A stretch of DNA of 64,000 bases from the NCBI GenBank assembly GCA_028551475.1, contig CM052361.1:6269501-6333500 (forward strand), in the 5' to 3' direction. Shown in pieces: positions 1 through 13,900 of the stretch. How positions within the stretch are numbered: the first letter of the stretch is position 1; the number at the start of each line of letters is the position of its first letter. The position numbers and the translations under genes were made by a program. The notes under the pieces are model-generated. The model was not told where the DNA came from and made no database searches. It saw nothing but the letters and a program-made list of their open reading frames with translations. Origin of the DNA: Casuarina equisetifolia. Lineage: Eukaryota; Streptophyta; Magnoliopsida; Fagales; Casuarinaceae.

Positions 1-81
1 TATCTCTAATTTTCTTTTCTTGAAACGAAAAAAATACCTTTTCATGTCAATCTTAGTAAAATTTTTGCTTTTCTTGTCTAG

Positions 82-3000
82 TCTGTGATCCAGTGATGGG
101 TGATGAAGGAAAGCTCTATGTCCCTCCGGAGCTGGTATCAGTATATCGTGAGAAGGTGACCAATCCACTGGACATGCTTGGTCATGATCCGCTATTTTCT
201 CATACTGCATCCCCATTATATTTACTTTTTTCTAGATAACAGATGAAATGATAATTGTTTTATGGATAGTTTAACAATAGTGATAATTGTGAATTTCCTT
301 TACCTGGTATTAAAGGTGGCATGATTTTCAGTTCGGCCAGTTCTCTGATGGAATTAAAGAGATGAGAGCATTCACTTTCAGAAATATTACATGTATCTTC
401 AGATGTCCCTAGGAAAAGAAATATTATTAAGTTGAGATGGATAAGAGTATAGGATTTGAATGCAACTTGTAGAATATTTCGATGTTGTTTACTGCTTTGT
501 GAGATACTTCTGGAACACAAATTTAGTGAAGGTCAATTTTTGAAATCTTGTCTTGGACATTTGGGACAGAGATATCCTAAATATTGTACTACTGGAGTAA
601 TCATTTAAATCACGAACAGTTTCCTATTGATGTTTTCTCAACGCAAATATCTTTAGAGAAACTTCAAATTGATGTGATAATTTCATTTCTGTAATCCTGT
701 CTTTTATTAGGTTGTCCCAGTGGCTTCAATGTTGACTCCAAACCAATTTGAAGCAGAGCAGTTGACTTCTTTCAGGTAGTTTTTGATACCTTAATAATGT
801 TGAGTTTGAGTCTTTCAGCTCCAGATAAGTCTGGTATAGTCTATAATTCACCAATATCTGGTTTTCGTTTTCTTGTTCTTCTCCACTATTTTCAGTTGGA
901 AGTATTTAGAATAACTTATGGCACATAAAAATAAATAAATGAAATATGTAATGACAACAAAATATAACCTAAAGAAAAATGGAAAAGTGAATATTAAAAC
1001 ATGAGCTATTGCACATTTGTACTAAAAGAGGCATTTTGTTTCCCTACATTGCTTGGCTTTCCAACAAACTGAAGATTCTTATTATTTTTGACAGCAACAT
1101 TTTTTCTTAAATAATTTCATACCTAATATCATGATAGAACATGTGGCATTTCGCCTCAATCTCTAAAGGGAGGAATCGACAGATGCCTTATTTTGTTAAG
1201 CAAGAATGGGTCTCCTTTATACTTGAAGGATGTGTTATCTTGCTTCCTTCCTACCCCATCTGCATCTTTCTTTATTCTCATATCTTTTATGTACAAATAC
1301 AATAGAAATGATTTTGAAGCTGGTTAACGCTTTGTATTTCACCTATACTAGGGTTGCATTTTCAGATCTCCATTTGGACCCACTCATGCTTGAAGTTTAA
1401 AACTGCTAAAAATTTCAGAAGAGTCTTACTGTGTGATAAAGATGAGGCTGTATTTGTCCTCTTATCTTATACCCTGTGTTGCTTCTGCTCATGCCTAAAA
1501 ATAAGATACACTTGTCACAGGATTGTCTCTGAAAGAGATGGCCGGGAAGCTTGTAACATGCTTCATGCCGCTGGACCACCTAAGGTGTTGTTGTACTCTT
1601 AAAAATTGAACACCTCAACTCCTGAGATGCTTACACTTTTTGATTTATTGTCTTTCAGTCTGTATATCATGGAATTGTCGTTTGCCTATTTTATCCTGGT
1701 ATAGTGTTGCTGGGGTTGAGGCATAAAATGAGCTCTTAGGTTTGGAACATGGGATTTCGACTTTTGATCCAACCGGAGTTGGAAGCTAATGTCTCCAGTC
1801 ATACTGACGAATAGAATCAGCAAGTACCAATTGAAAGTGCCACCAAAGAGAGCACTGATTGTGAGTTTTTTCAGTTGAGAAGGCTCAGCTGAAGCGATGG
1901 AGAGGAGGAGGGTCCTACCATGGCAGTCGCACCCAGATCAATCCTCCACTTCTTGGATGTCTTTCATGTGTCTTAGAGAAGGATGGAGGAGTGGGTAGTG
2001 ATAGATGGGATTTTTTGAGGTTGAGATCTGTCTCAGGTTTTTGAATGGTATGAGAACGATACTTGGTGGTTGACCAGGGGATATATGTTGACATCTTCAT
2101 GAGAAAGAGAGGAAGATAGTGATGGGAAGAAAGACTGGGTTTTCAGTCATTCTTATTGGACTAATTGTTCTTGATTAGAGTTTGCTTAGGTCTATGATTC
2201 TTCAACTTTAAGAACCAGTTTAAGTACATCTTAAAGGTAGTGTTTCTTCAGCCTTCTCTGGGATCTTTAAATTTTTGCTAAGATATGGGAGGAGACTGTG
2301 ATAGCTCCTATCTTCACTTGAATTAGTCAAGTATTTGAGTTGTGGGCAGCTCTAATGAAAAGAATTGTGTTTATGGGGTGACAAATGTGGGTTGTAGTTG
2401 GTCAATTGTCCAACCTTGAAAATTTTACTTCCAAACCGATCCCTCTTTTCAATTTTTCTTTCAACCACCAACACCAACATGGTAGGCGTACATTTGATTT
2501 TGGTTGGTTTAATAGGTCTATTCCATAGGGCCACATACTCAATTTTTTTAACAGATCTAATTGGTGTACCTTTATATTTCTCGTATTCCATGGTCGCACA
2601 CCTTTTTGTGCTTACAAAAAAAAAGATGGTGACTCTGGAGAACGAATGTCTCAAATAGATCAAGGAGGTGCCAATGTTTGTATCAATAGTAGGTAGAAAT
2701 TGATCAAGATGGCGATAATGCTATTGGTTAGCAAGAACAAATACCGTTAATGGTTTGCTTTTCTAGGATCTGCTGCAAGAACAAGAAAGGATATCCAGGA
2801 GAATCAGCAGTTAGTTGAACATTATTAATAAAGTGAAAGAGCATGGGCGCGCTGTTGCAATTTATCTTCGCAATAATCACATGCAACGTTTTCCTCAGAT
2901 GGATTGAACTAATTTTTAAATACAAGGAATCACGGATAGTTTTGATGGCTGAACTACTCCAATTACTGCCTCCTGTCCAATCAACTAAGTATGATATGGC

Positions 3001-6000
3001 AAAGAAATCATGTGTTTTATAACAAGCATATGATATTGGATTGCTTCATTAATCAGAGCCTCCAAGTCTGAGATTCGTGTCTTCTTGGTCTGGGATTGCT
3101 AATGTTTCCAATGCAGCATTAAGAAATTTGAGTGTCAGTTACACGTTGTAGTCGCAACATGACATTAGTACTTGAATGTCATTTTAGGTCTCTGAATTTT
3201 GTGTTGTAATATAAATGTTCCAATGAAGTGCAGGTTGTGATCACAAGCATAAATATAAATGGAAACCTCCTCCTTATTGGCAGTCATCAGAAGGAAAAGG
3301 TAGGTGATTTTAGATGGACTTGAGGTTTGAGATTTGCTTTGGCTTAAACATGTTCGTTCTGGAATCTTGAGTATGAAAAGGTGCTGCTATTGATGATTCC
3401 TTCTTGGAATGTTGTCTTCCTTGTGTATGGTACACTTAGGTGACAATGTTCTTAGTTCTTCTCTTCAATGAAATGCCTTCTTGTCTTCTTTTGTGTGCAT
3501 AATTATTAAAGGAGCTCGCATATCTGCAAACAAGCAGAATATATACATGGAATATTATTTATCGAACATTCGTTACTATTTTCTTGTTATGACTTTCTTT
3601 CCTTGTTTTTTTTTTTTTTGGGAGGGGGTGGGGGGGGTGTTCTTTTCTTGGGGTTGGAGGGCTTGTTGCCCGGTAGAACACAGGAAACTTCCAATACTTG
3701 TCTGGAGTTATGTTAATTTGATTTTTGGGGATGGTGGTGTGTAACCTTGTGTTGGAAGACAAACAAAAGAAACAGTTTCTAGAACACAAAAGATTCTCAA
3801 GCACACACGTGCATGACCAACAGAATTTTGCATCCTTCATCCATACTTGGGATAATGTTTACAAAGATGTAATAATGTTTTACCATGTTGATGAAGAAAA
3901 TACAAGAATACAGATTCTCCGACTTGTATAAAAACTTAATTGTGTTTGCCACCTTATGTTTACAAAGATGTAATACCATATATTTGTTTGATACCTTGTT
4001 TGACTCCTAGGAGGACCAAGTTTTCAGGCTAATAGGTTAAATGACAAAATTATAAGAAGTTGCAATACCGCTGAAGCTGATTTCATGTAAGTGTTGCATG
4101 TAGTTTCTATTCTCTACTTTGCTGCAAAGTCGCTCAAGCAACCATCAAATTAGAGAAGAGTGAGGTTTCTGTCTGCCACTCATAGCATATGGCTTGAGCA
4201 ACTGGCAAGCAAAACTTCTGGCAGTCTTACGTGAGCGACCATCAAGCAAGGATTAAATGAAGTTTCTTTTTTAACTGCAGACCACTAGTACGAACTCCCT
4301 CTTAAAGATGATGCTCCGCATAACGTATGCTTAATGTTCCACTTAAAAAGTACACTATAGCATATCAAAATACCATGAATGATTAGATAAAATATTTGGC
4401 ATGGTATATGGACTTCCAGGGCTTTCTATTTCTCTTTCTCTCTCTTCTCTCCCTTTGAGCACTTGCTTTTCATAAAAGTGATTTATGAAACATTGTAATC
4501 TCTTTGTCAGTCATGAAACAAACCCCTTCCAAGAAGTTAATAAGTCTGGTGATAATAATTTGAAATGCCAACTTTAATTTGATCTCTTGCATCACATGGT
4601 TGTTGCTAGTTCCTAATTCAGCATTCATTTTGTTTGTCTGTCTGTAGGTCTATTTAAAGCTCATCCGCTTGCACTTTGGAAATAACCTTTACAGCTCTTC
4701 GTTGTAAATACATTGTTACTTAACTCTTGATTTTACAGGGTCAATCTGCTGAGCAATTTAAGATTGTTATTCCGAAAATTCCTGCATATTTCACGGTATG
4801 GATGCTGTTTGTTATTCCTTTAACATGCAAAGCTTTCATGGTTTTAGTCTCTGGTACTGAGAGTGATTTTTAAATGGGAAATTGAGCATTTAACTAGATG
4901 ATGACACATGCAGGGCATGTGATGTGATAAATATTTCTATGAGGTCTTGAAATACAATGGCATTAGAATCATGGTCTCATAGATTCTTTTGACTATCCAA
5001 TGGTATTACTTGTATCTGTAGTAGCGTCTTGGTCTTTAAGTATAGGATAAGGGCAAATCTAGTCAAGACTACTGGAACATTGCCATATTCCGCCAAAATA
5101 TTTGTTGAAAGAATTTAAGAGACCTGCTAAGATGGATTTGTTCTCATTCTATTATTCTTGTTGTTATTCTGAAAATATTTTTCCAGAGAGTGAAATTTCA
5201 ATATATAGTAAAAAAACAAAGAAATCCTATAACGTAGTGTCTCTTTTGAGTTTAAGTTTTCTAATAAAATCCAAGTGTTTTGTGTTTGAGAATATATACA
5301 TAAGTAAATATGTAGAAAATAGAAGAAAGTCAGTTATAGCTGACATGAAGCACAAGTCAGCTCATTTGTTGCATTCTAAGTTCTCTCACCCACCCCCAAA
5401 ACCCCCCTCCCTCTTATTGCAAACAATTTCGTTGCAAGATGCACAAAATTGACAATCTTTTGGGCATCTGCTTGTAGGGAACTGGAGATCTTATGACCGC
5501 TCTTCTACTTGGTTGGAGCAATGTAATGCCTCCAAATTTTATTTCAACCTAATTCAAACACTGACTTATTCTTGGCAATAACATCTTATTTTCTTCTGAT
5601 AATTGTCCTTTATTCCTTCTAGAAATACCCTGACAACCTTGACAAGGCAGCAGAGCTTGCAGTCTCAAGTGTGCAGGTACTCCTTTTTGTTGTTCTTGTA
5701 GCTCATCTCTAGAAGTTACTTTGATAATATGATAGAAGTCTTGCTAGAAAGATAAAAATCTATATGTTGTCCTGCTCTTGTAATTTCGATACTATATTTG
5801 GTGTAAACATCAGGTTCAGTTAACACATTATCAGATATTATTTTTGATCTGATGCTTTGAGCCTTTAAATTTGATCTTAAACTTTTTCATGTCACTATCA
5901 CCTATAATTACCACTGAATACACTTTCTCTTTTTAGAGAAAATTGGGGAGAGTGAACGAGACCTGGTAAGTAAAAGACAAATCAAATCGTTTGAATAGTG

Positions 6001-6896
6001 ATTTGTGAGGGAAATTACTGTACCGTTCAGAAATATGGGTCTGGAATTGTTAAGGTAGTGGATGTTAGAGGCTGTAATGGATTTGATAGCTTTCAAGTTT
6101 TTTGCTCATGCTTCCCTTGGTCATACATGTTGAAGTCAAAACCTTGCATGCAGCTAGGTTTCTTTTTTGAGCCATGGGGATATTGAATGCAATCAAATAA
6201 TTTATCAGTAAGAGTTATGGCTATATCTTTATATTTTTATGTCCTTGTTTTGCAATGAAATTTTGAAACGAATTGGCCTATGATGCAAATAGATTCTATG
6301 GGTTATTAGTGGGAAAGATAAGGAAAAGTCATGGAGTCCGAAATGTAACTGTACTCAACTCAAGCCATAATTCCAGTGTTAAGAGGCCCTGACTTTCATA
6401 ACTAGCTTGATTGAGCTGATATCCCTTAAGGACAATGTTAGGGTGACCTTTTGACATCGCTTAAGCACAAAGAGTTTTTTTTTCCAGTGTCCGGATCACT
6501 TTTTGATAGATTTCTGGCATGGGATTTGGTTGCCATGGTTCTGTGCTGTACAAGCATGTCTTTCTGCAAAAAGGTTCTGGTGTCTCATATTCTCTGTGCT
6601 TAGACTTGTTTGACCATTGAAATCAGATTATTAACTTCGTTATCGGATGAACCAGTTCTTTAGTGAACTTACAATTTTCATGAACTAAGATTTGGGAATG
6701 ATTGTTACTATACATTGATCACTACTTGACGCTGGAGTTTTTACAATCCTTGCAGGCACTTTTGCAGAGGACATTAAACGACTACAGAAGAGCAGGACAC
6801 GACCCGAAATCAAGCAGTTTGGAGATTCGTTTGATTCAAAGCCAGGATGACATTCGCAATCCGAAAGTTGAATTCAAAGCTGAAAAATACACCTAG
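82..6896 (+). CDS. SOS4: Pyridoxal kinase (SOS4-type), 3' part of the gene
   Basis: Pyridoxal kinase phosphorylates pyridoxal and related B6 vitamers with ATP to make pyridoxal 5'-phosphate in the salvage pathway. The exons that I read are 82-155, 711-775, 1521-1584, 3234-3299, 4739-4795, 5478-5522, 5623-5676 and 6756-6896. All have GT/AG borders and phases that join without a break to the TAG at 6894-6896. Key motifs are VCDPVMGDEGKLYVPPEL in the first exon, LTPNQFEAEQLT in the second, and the ribokinase-superfamily anion hole and catalytic Asp in GTGDLMTALLLGWSN. The C-terminus IRLIQSQDDIRNPKVE is typical of plant SOS4. The N-terminal half lies to the left of the window, so this entry is partial, and the first exon seen begins with two bases of a split Val codon. 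Identity is firm from the motifs. The symbol is the Arabidopsis name. Confidence 0.93.
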
Positions 6897-7950
6897 AAAG
6901 AGTTATATGCGTCAGACCATATTTATAGTCATGATAGGCACCCAAAAGCTATTGGATATTTGATAAGAATAGAAAGTGATTCTATACACATTTCTTTTTC
7001 AATAAACAGAAGGATTGTTACTATAATGAAATACCAATTGTGATAGGTGCCAAAAACCATAATATTTTTGCCTAAACTAGAAGACCATTGAGACGACCAA
7101 CCCCAAAAGAGAGTTGCAAAACCCCGGCGAAAGGAAGTGGACTTCCAAATCAGTTGCTATTCGGAAGTCTTCCTCTCTTTCTCTCCTTCCACACACGTAT
7201 ATATATGCTTCTTGGGGTTGCCAAATTTCAAGCAATTCTCAGCTTGACAAAGCGTAAAGGGGAAACATTTTCACAGAGCGAGGAGCATGTATTTTCTGAG
7301 AGTTGAATTCCTCTGCTTTTTCGTGACTTGCTTGATATTTTAATTTTTTGCGGGATACTCCCAAACTCAGATGTCAAACTTAAGACTTTTTTTGTCTTAA
7401 AATAACACTTATTCCAACTGAATTAGGCATTTTTTGATATAACTTGCTTGATTGAGTTGAAAATAAGCACGTGAAAGTACTTGAAAGCAATTACATAAAA
7501 GATTAAATGACTTCGCAGATATGTATCATATGTTGTTCTTCGAGTATAAATTTCAATTAAGTATACTTAATTATGTCTTTATTTTATTAGAAATGGGGAT
7601 GGAGGGATTTAGGAGATTTATTGGGAGAGGAGAGCCCAAAAATGTTATTAATTTAGGGATTTATACTTTTCTATTGTAAATGGTGAATCCAATATCACAA
7701 GTGCTCAGATTATTAAGCCACAAATAATCTTTGGTTATATCTAGTTGTTACGTAGAAGACCAAAGATTTGTTTTCAAGTCGGCAAGAACTCCCTCGTTTG
7801 TACGATCCTCTTTCAGTCACGTGCCCGAGAGCCTTCTCGATTTCTCACTGCGAGTACTTCTGGGGGTGATCTTTTGAGCTCGGACACAGAGGAGGAGGAT
7901 TCAAATCAGAACTGGAAAAATACGAAGCCGAATTTGTTCAATTTGCAGCC
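6897..7950. other. Intergenic: SOS4 3' end and AAR2 upstream region
   Basis: Between the SOS4 stop and the AAR2 start I see the likely 3' untranslated region of SOS4, with AATAAA-like sequence near 7000, and AT-rich spacer. The last about 200 bases run open in one frame but show no family resemblance and are probably the AAR2 5' leader. I see no further gene. Confidence 0.5.
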
Positions 7951-10900
7951 ATGGATCCTGACGCCGCTTTGGAGCTCGTAAAGCAAGGCGCCACACTTCT
8001 CCTTCTTGATGTTCCTCAATACACCCTCGTCGGCCTTGATACTCAGGTCCTGTCCAGTTCTCTGCATGGTTTCTGAGATAGTCTACAGATAGCAAGAAAC
8101 CAAGTTAACCAACTGCACTTTTGAAAGTTACACTTGCTTCCCTCATTGTATGATTATCTACTTGAGATTAGAAATGGGGGTAGTGTAAGCTTTTTATGCG
8201 TTGTTGTATGTGTAATGCAGTAAAGGACATACAATTTCGTTTCTGAACTTTTCTAGCACCACTAACATTCCTATTCCATCTTGCAGATGTTTTCTGTGGG
8301 TCCTGCTTTTAAGGGTATTAAGATGATTCCTCCTGGTCCTCACTTTGTGTATTATAGTTCATCGAGCAGGTTACTTTATTGCTTCTCATGGTTCTTTTTT
8401 TTAATCATCCTCCTTTCTGACATACAGAGTGATTCTGATCAAAGAAAAATGTTTGCCTTGGAAAATATCATCTATTCGTTTGTCACTCATCTTTTGCAAT
8501 CTTGAGCATGTGTAATTCTTTTTTTTTTTTCTCCTTTTTGACCTTTTGGCGGGCATGCTTAGGCAGGAATTGCAATACAATGATCTTCTTGGTTTGGAAT
8601 GTTTTACATTTTCTGTTATGCTGCAATGACAACGCCACTAAAATCATTTTGTTGTAGTCTCCTAACAATATTCAACAGTCAGGTTTCCACTTAGAGACAT
8701 TATCGCCAAACCTTATACCCCTTGGCTATTTGTATCCTGGAATATCTCATCATACAATATTTTTGGTTCAGTATCCGTAGAACGACCGGGGCACTGGGTC
8801 CGTTGTGAGTTGGACTACTTAAATATAGTCGAGATTGGACAAGACGATCACTGTTGACACACATGCCACTGGGATTGCTCGTGAACTAAAAGTTTCACCC
8901 TCCATCCCATTTGACGTTATTGAGTTGATTGCTAAGTATTAACTGAAGCCTTAGCATTTTCTAATCCTCTGGTGTTCCACTATGGTTGTCTTACCTCTCA
9001 TTATAACGCAGTAAGATGACACTTAGAGTTCCTTGTGCTTATCAATATTGACAATGTTGTTTCTGGTGGTATTCTTCTGTTTTCTATTCTGTTTTTCTTG
9101 GATGAGATACATATGAGATCAAACTTCTCCAAAATGAAGATAACATTGCATTATAGAAGTCGGTGGTCGTGTTGTACTTCTATGAAGCTGTTGATGTGCT
9201 TGACAGAATCATATTACGAAAAGAGTAATCTGACAGGAGAGTGACATAGTAGCAGACACCTGGCCTATTTTGAAATGGGAAAAGAACATTGTGCACTACC
9301 TTGGGTTGGTGACCTTGTTGTTACATTTGTTGTTTTCAATCTGAATATGTAGTGGTGATAGCAACTACTCTCTTTTTTTCTTGATAATAATGCATATTCA
9401 GGGCTATGAGCCTTTAAGGTTAGTGTATGATGTATAGTGTGATGATTCAATACCGAGCATAACTAACTGCTGTTTATGAATTGATGGATTATAATTTTTT
9501 TTCCCTGGTCTTATGCTTCATTTGATTTGATTGTAGCATTTTGTGCTGTTTTTATTTGTATATCTCTCTGATAATATTTGTTGCCTGTAGAGATGGCAAG
9601 GAGTTCTCGCCAATTGTTGGCTTCTTCATCGAGGCTGGCCCCTCTGAGGTTTGAAAATCATATATTACCGTCAGTTTTCAAATTTAGTTGGAAATATATT
9701 CCTTAGCTTAGTTTCATTATATCTGTAACAGTGTAAACATCTCACTGTCATCTGAAGCGAGTATAGCCTGCTAATGTCCTCGCATTTCCTTATCTTAACC
9801 ATGGAAAGAATTGGATGAAAGTGTGCTTCTAATTAGCAGCAAGTTGTTTGCAAAAGATCTTAGCCCTTGGGGTGAAGGAATGAACTTTTAAATTTGCTTG
9901 CAACAACAGGTAATTGTTCGTCAGTGGGATCAAAAGGAGGAGCGATTGATCAAAATATCGGAAGAAGAGGTATCCAATCACTTATTTGTGCAGATTTTGA
10001 AGATTCTTTTGATCCATGTTGCGTGTAATAGGGTAGCAGCAAGAGCCAACAAAGTCTCCCAAATATAAAAGGGAAACAGTTTGTTTGGGATGAAACGGGA
10101 CTGACATGGTAGCTTGAACAGTGATGGAATAAAATGGACCAAGATTAGAGGCCTTTTGTCAATTTGCTAAACCGAGGCAGCACTTGTAATAAAGAAATTT
10201 AAGGAAGACTAATTGCTTGAATTGGCAGTGTTACATGCAGCAGCTTGCTCATTGATAAAATGCGTCATTATGGAGCAATATAGTCTCTCTTATGTCAATA
10301 TTAAGTAACTCACCCTTTCTGTGTTACATTTATGTGAAAAAGGACTGTAACTTGTTATCTTGAAAGTAGAAAAATATTTTATGGGAATTACTGCCACAGT
10401 AGTCTTTTATTTTCCCCTTTACTTTTTGGTAATTGAAGATGTATATGATTTATAGGGCTATTCACTTTCTCCAGTGTTCAATTCAACTTCTTTGATTTGA
10501 CACTTGAAATCTTGTCTGAGTTATGGAACATAAACCTTACAGGTCCGACTTTCTTGGTTTTTTTTTTTTGAATAATAATAATGATAATTTATATATATTA
10601 TCTTATATATGTGAATGTTTTAGATACTATTCTTGCACGTTTGTTTACTCTCTCTCTCTCTGACATTCATTTTTCTGCTGGTGAAGGAGGAAAGATATTG
10701 TCAAGCAGTTAAAAAATTGGAGCTTGACAGACAACTTGGTCCTTACAATCTTAGTCAATATGGAGATTGGAAACACTTATCTAATTTCATCACAAAGAGC
10801 ATTATTGAACGGATTGGTATGCTCTCTTACTACCTCTAGGCCTGTTCAAGCAATACATTCTTGTAACTCCCATTAGGAATTTCTTTGATATTGTGGCTTT

Positions 10901-13900
10901 TGTTTAGAATTGTTGTAGCCTCAATATTAAAACTGCATTTATTAACTTTGTGCAATCAGTTTTATGTAATTTTCTTTTTAAATTACATGGTATGTCATAT
11001 ACTTCATGTGCACTATTTGTTGGATCAATAAGTTGATCATATTGATGTGAACAATGTATTGATATAAACAGTTGGGTCTCACATTGGTGGTAGCGATCTC
11101 AACATGAAATCAACACCTTGGAGAGTTTTGTTGTGGTACTTAATACATATCTGGAAAGACTACGTTAATCTGAAAGTTCAAGCATATGGACATGACCTCA
11201 ACAGTGTCATATTGAATCAATTGCTTTTATCATTTGGATAAATCAATTAAAAAGTTATGCTACTTATGGGTGAATATCCAAATGATTTGTGTCACATGTG
11301 AGACTTGAATACAGCAGACGAACTATGGTGTCCCTTGAACAGAAGGCCCCCCTTTTTTTGTGGTTTCCAATTAAGCCTCAGTCTCACACTTCCTGCAAGA
11401 GTTCATTGTTCAAAACATTCTCCAGCAGGGGAGCTCAACATGAGAATATTGTCAATTGTCACCATCAAAAGTCTCTTAGCCATCATCGTCAAACATGAGC
11501 ATGAAGCCCATACAACCTTGGTATTACTTGCCTTGTCGAGTTATTGACTCTTATAGCACCTTCTATGAAGTTAGATGTCCTGGGGTTCTTAATGTGAATT
11601 CTTGATATATGTTCATGGCACTTGCTTTGATTAACTTGGATCATGTCCTCTTAAGGCATTCTTTTGTGTTAGAAATCTGTTACTTCTTGGAATGACCAAA
11701 TTTGTATTGATTATTCTGCAACAGCTTTTAAAATTTTAAAGGGATGTGCTTGTGCCATTAACAAACTTCATTTCACACAGTGGGTGCCCACAATATGGTT
11801 GCTGGAAATTTAAACGTTGCAGTAGGCTTAGATCATGAATTTTTCTTATTTATTTTTCATTTTTTAAAAAATTGTCTTCAATGTTGATTTCTTGTAGACT
11901 TTGAGCCTAGTGTGTAACTTTTCTGACTGTCTATTCTTAATTAGCTTCTTATTTCAATAATACATTTCATGCACAGAACCGATTGGAGGAGAAATAACTG
12001 TTGCATGCGAACCTGGGATGGTTAGAAACTCTCCAAAAACAGCAATGGAGAGAGCACTAGATGACCAGTTGAAGACCAATAAATTCTCAACATCTGGTGA
12101 TGAATCTCTGAGCAAAAGATGTTACTATACGTCAATTCCCCGAGTTATCAAACAAAAAGGAATTCATGGCCAAGAACTTACTTCCTTGAATCTTGACAAG
12201 GTAAGAACTCCTGTACATCTTTTGAAGAACAACAGTAGTCAGCATGTTTTTTCATCTTTTAGCAGTAGCTGATTTGGGTTTGAGTTCCACTGATCTGTTC
12301 AGACACAGTTACTGGAAAGCTTACTGATTAAAGATTATCAAGGTTCTGAAGACATACTTCTTGGGGAGCTGCAATTTGCATTTATTGCATTCTTGGTATT
12401 TGCAGACCTATTTTAGATTTTCTCCTGTTAACATTGTTGTCAAACTTGGATAACTTCTGATAATTATGCAGATGGGACAATCACTTGAAGCGTTTCTGCA
12501 GTGGAAATCTTTGGTTAGCCTTTTATTTGGATGTACCGAAGCTGTAAGTATCATTGGCCTACTAAGTTTCAGATCATCTTCGTTTTGAGATTGAATCAGC
12601 TTTCATTTTACTATTATACTGGTTAGACTTGAAATTGGTTTTCGATTATCGTATGCACATGGAAGCCATTTGTGTAACTAATCTACCTTTACATAGGCAT
12701 GTTCTATCTTTCTAATTTCTTCCGGGTTTTAATCAATTCTTTACCATTTTTAAAATTTGTTTACTCTACCCTCTTATCTCCTTTCCTCCCTCTCCCCTCC
12801 AACCGAAATTCCCACACCAAAAGTGAAAGAAGACATCTCTCTATTATTTGTTTTCATTTTTTTCCCATCTGAAAAAGGAACGCCCACCTGTCTGTTCTTT
12901 GTAATTTCTTCCTTGAACACTTAACATGCCCACATATCTTCCCTGTCTTTCATTGCTTTTGTGTAAAGAAAGTGGGAACATGATACCTTGATTCTCTTTC
13001 AACTGTCAAAGAAGTTGATACTATTATTGAACATCATTGATACCAATGCATTAAAATACTGGCAACTGTTGTTGTTTTTTTTGGTCTCTTTACTTCATTG
13101 ATCAAAGCATGTTTGAAGCAGTAAATAGAGGTACATTCATTTGGAAAGAAAAATGGAACACCAAGGCGCTTTTGATCTACTGGCGAAGTTTTTTGTTTTG
13201 ATGGGGAAAATATTATCCACCGAATGGATTGAATAAAAGTTGGTGAAATCCCTAGACATCAATTGTTGGGTTCAATCATTGAACTTTTTTTAAGTTTTTC
13301 TTTGAATGATCAGTCATAGAGACGTAAGAAAAAATTACAGAAGACTTTTACTAATTTTGAACGTAATTATATTTTTGGATTCATATGAAATGCTTGGTTG
13401 GTAAGTTGGCTTGAGGTCAGTTCCCGGTGTTTCCTTTCATAGGTCGTCATTCTCTTTGTAGATTTTACCGTGTCGTGTTGCATGCAACAAAATAGCTTCT
13501 GAGGTAATTGTCATACTACAGAGCAAAACAATTGTTAGAATCTGAATGGAAGAAACTTTGTTGGAGGTGATCCAATTGTGGTGGCTCTCTTTGACAAATT
13601 TGTAGTTCACAATATTATTCTAAAATCAATATTTTACTTATTTTATAGGATAGTTTTTGGTGGATTATGGTTTAATGTGGATGGTCTGTTAACATGGTAG
13701 TCTGAGCTTACTGGGATGTTATTTATATCCGTAAGTTTTCCTTTTCCTACTGACTTGGTTTTGTTCTTTTGAATATATGTTTTTTGCAGCCTTTCCGTAC
13801 AAGGACTCAGCTATTCACCAAGGTAATGATCAAATTTTACTCTTTTTTTAATATTTTCTGCTTTCCTATTAGGTATGTACTGTTGTTGTAGTTTGGGGAT

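Noticed and set aside
2352..2663. Overlapping frames on both strands in a SOS4 intron, one with a hydrophobic run
   Set aside because: No family motif, open on several frames at once because of base composition, and bounded by confident exons of SOS4.
5102..5452. 116-codon frame in a SOS4 intron
   Set aside because: Low-complexity Ser, Lys and Tyr composition in AT-rich intron sequence, with no motif seen.
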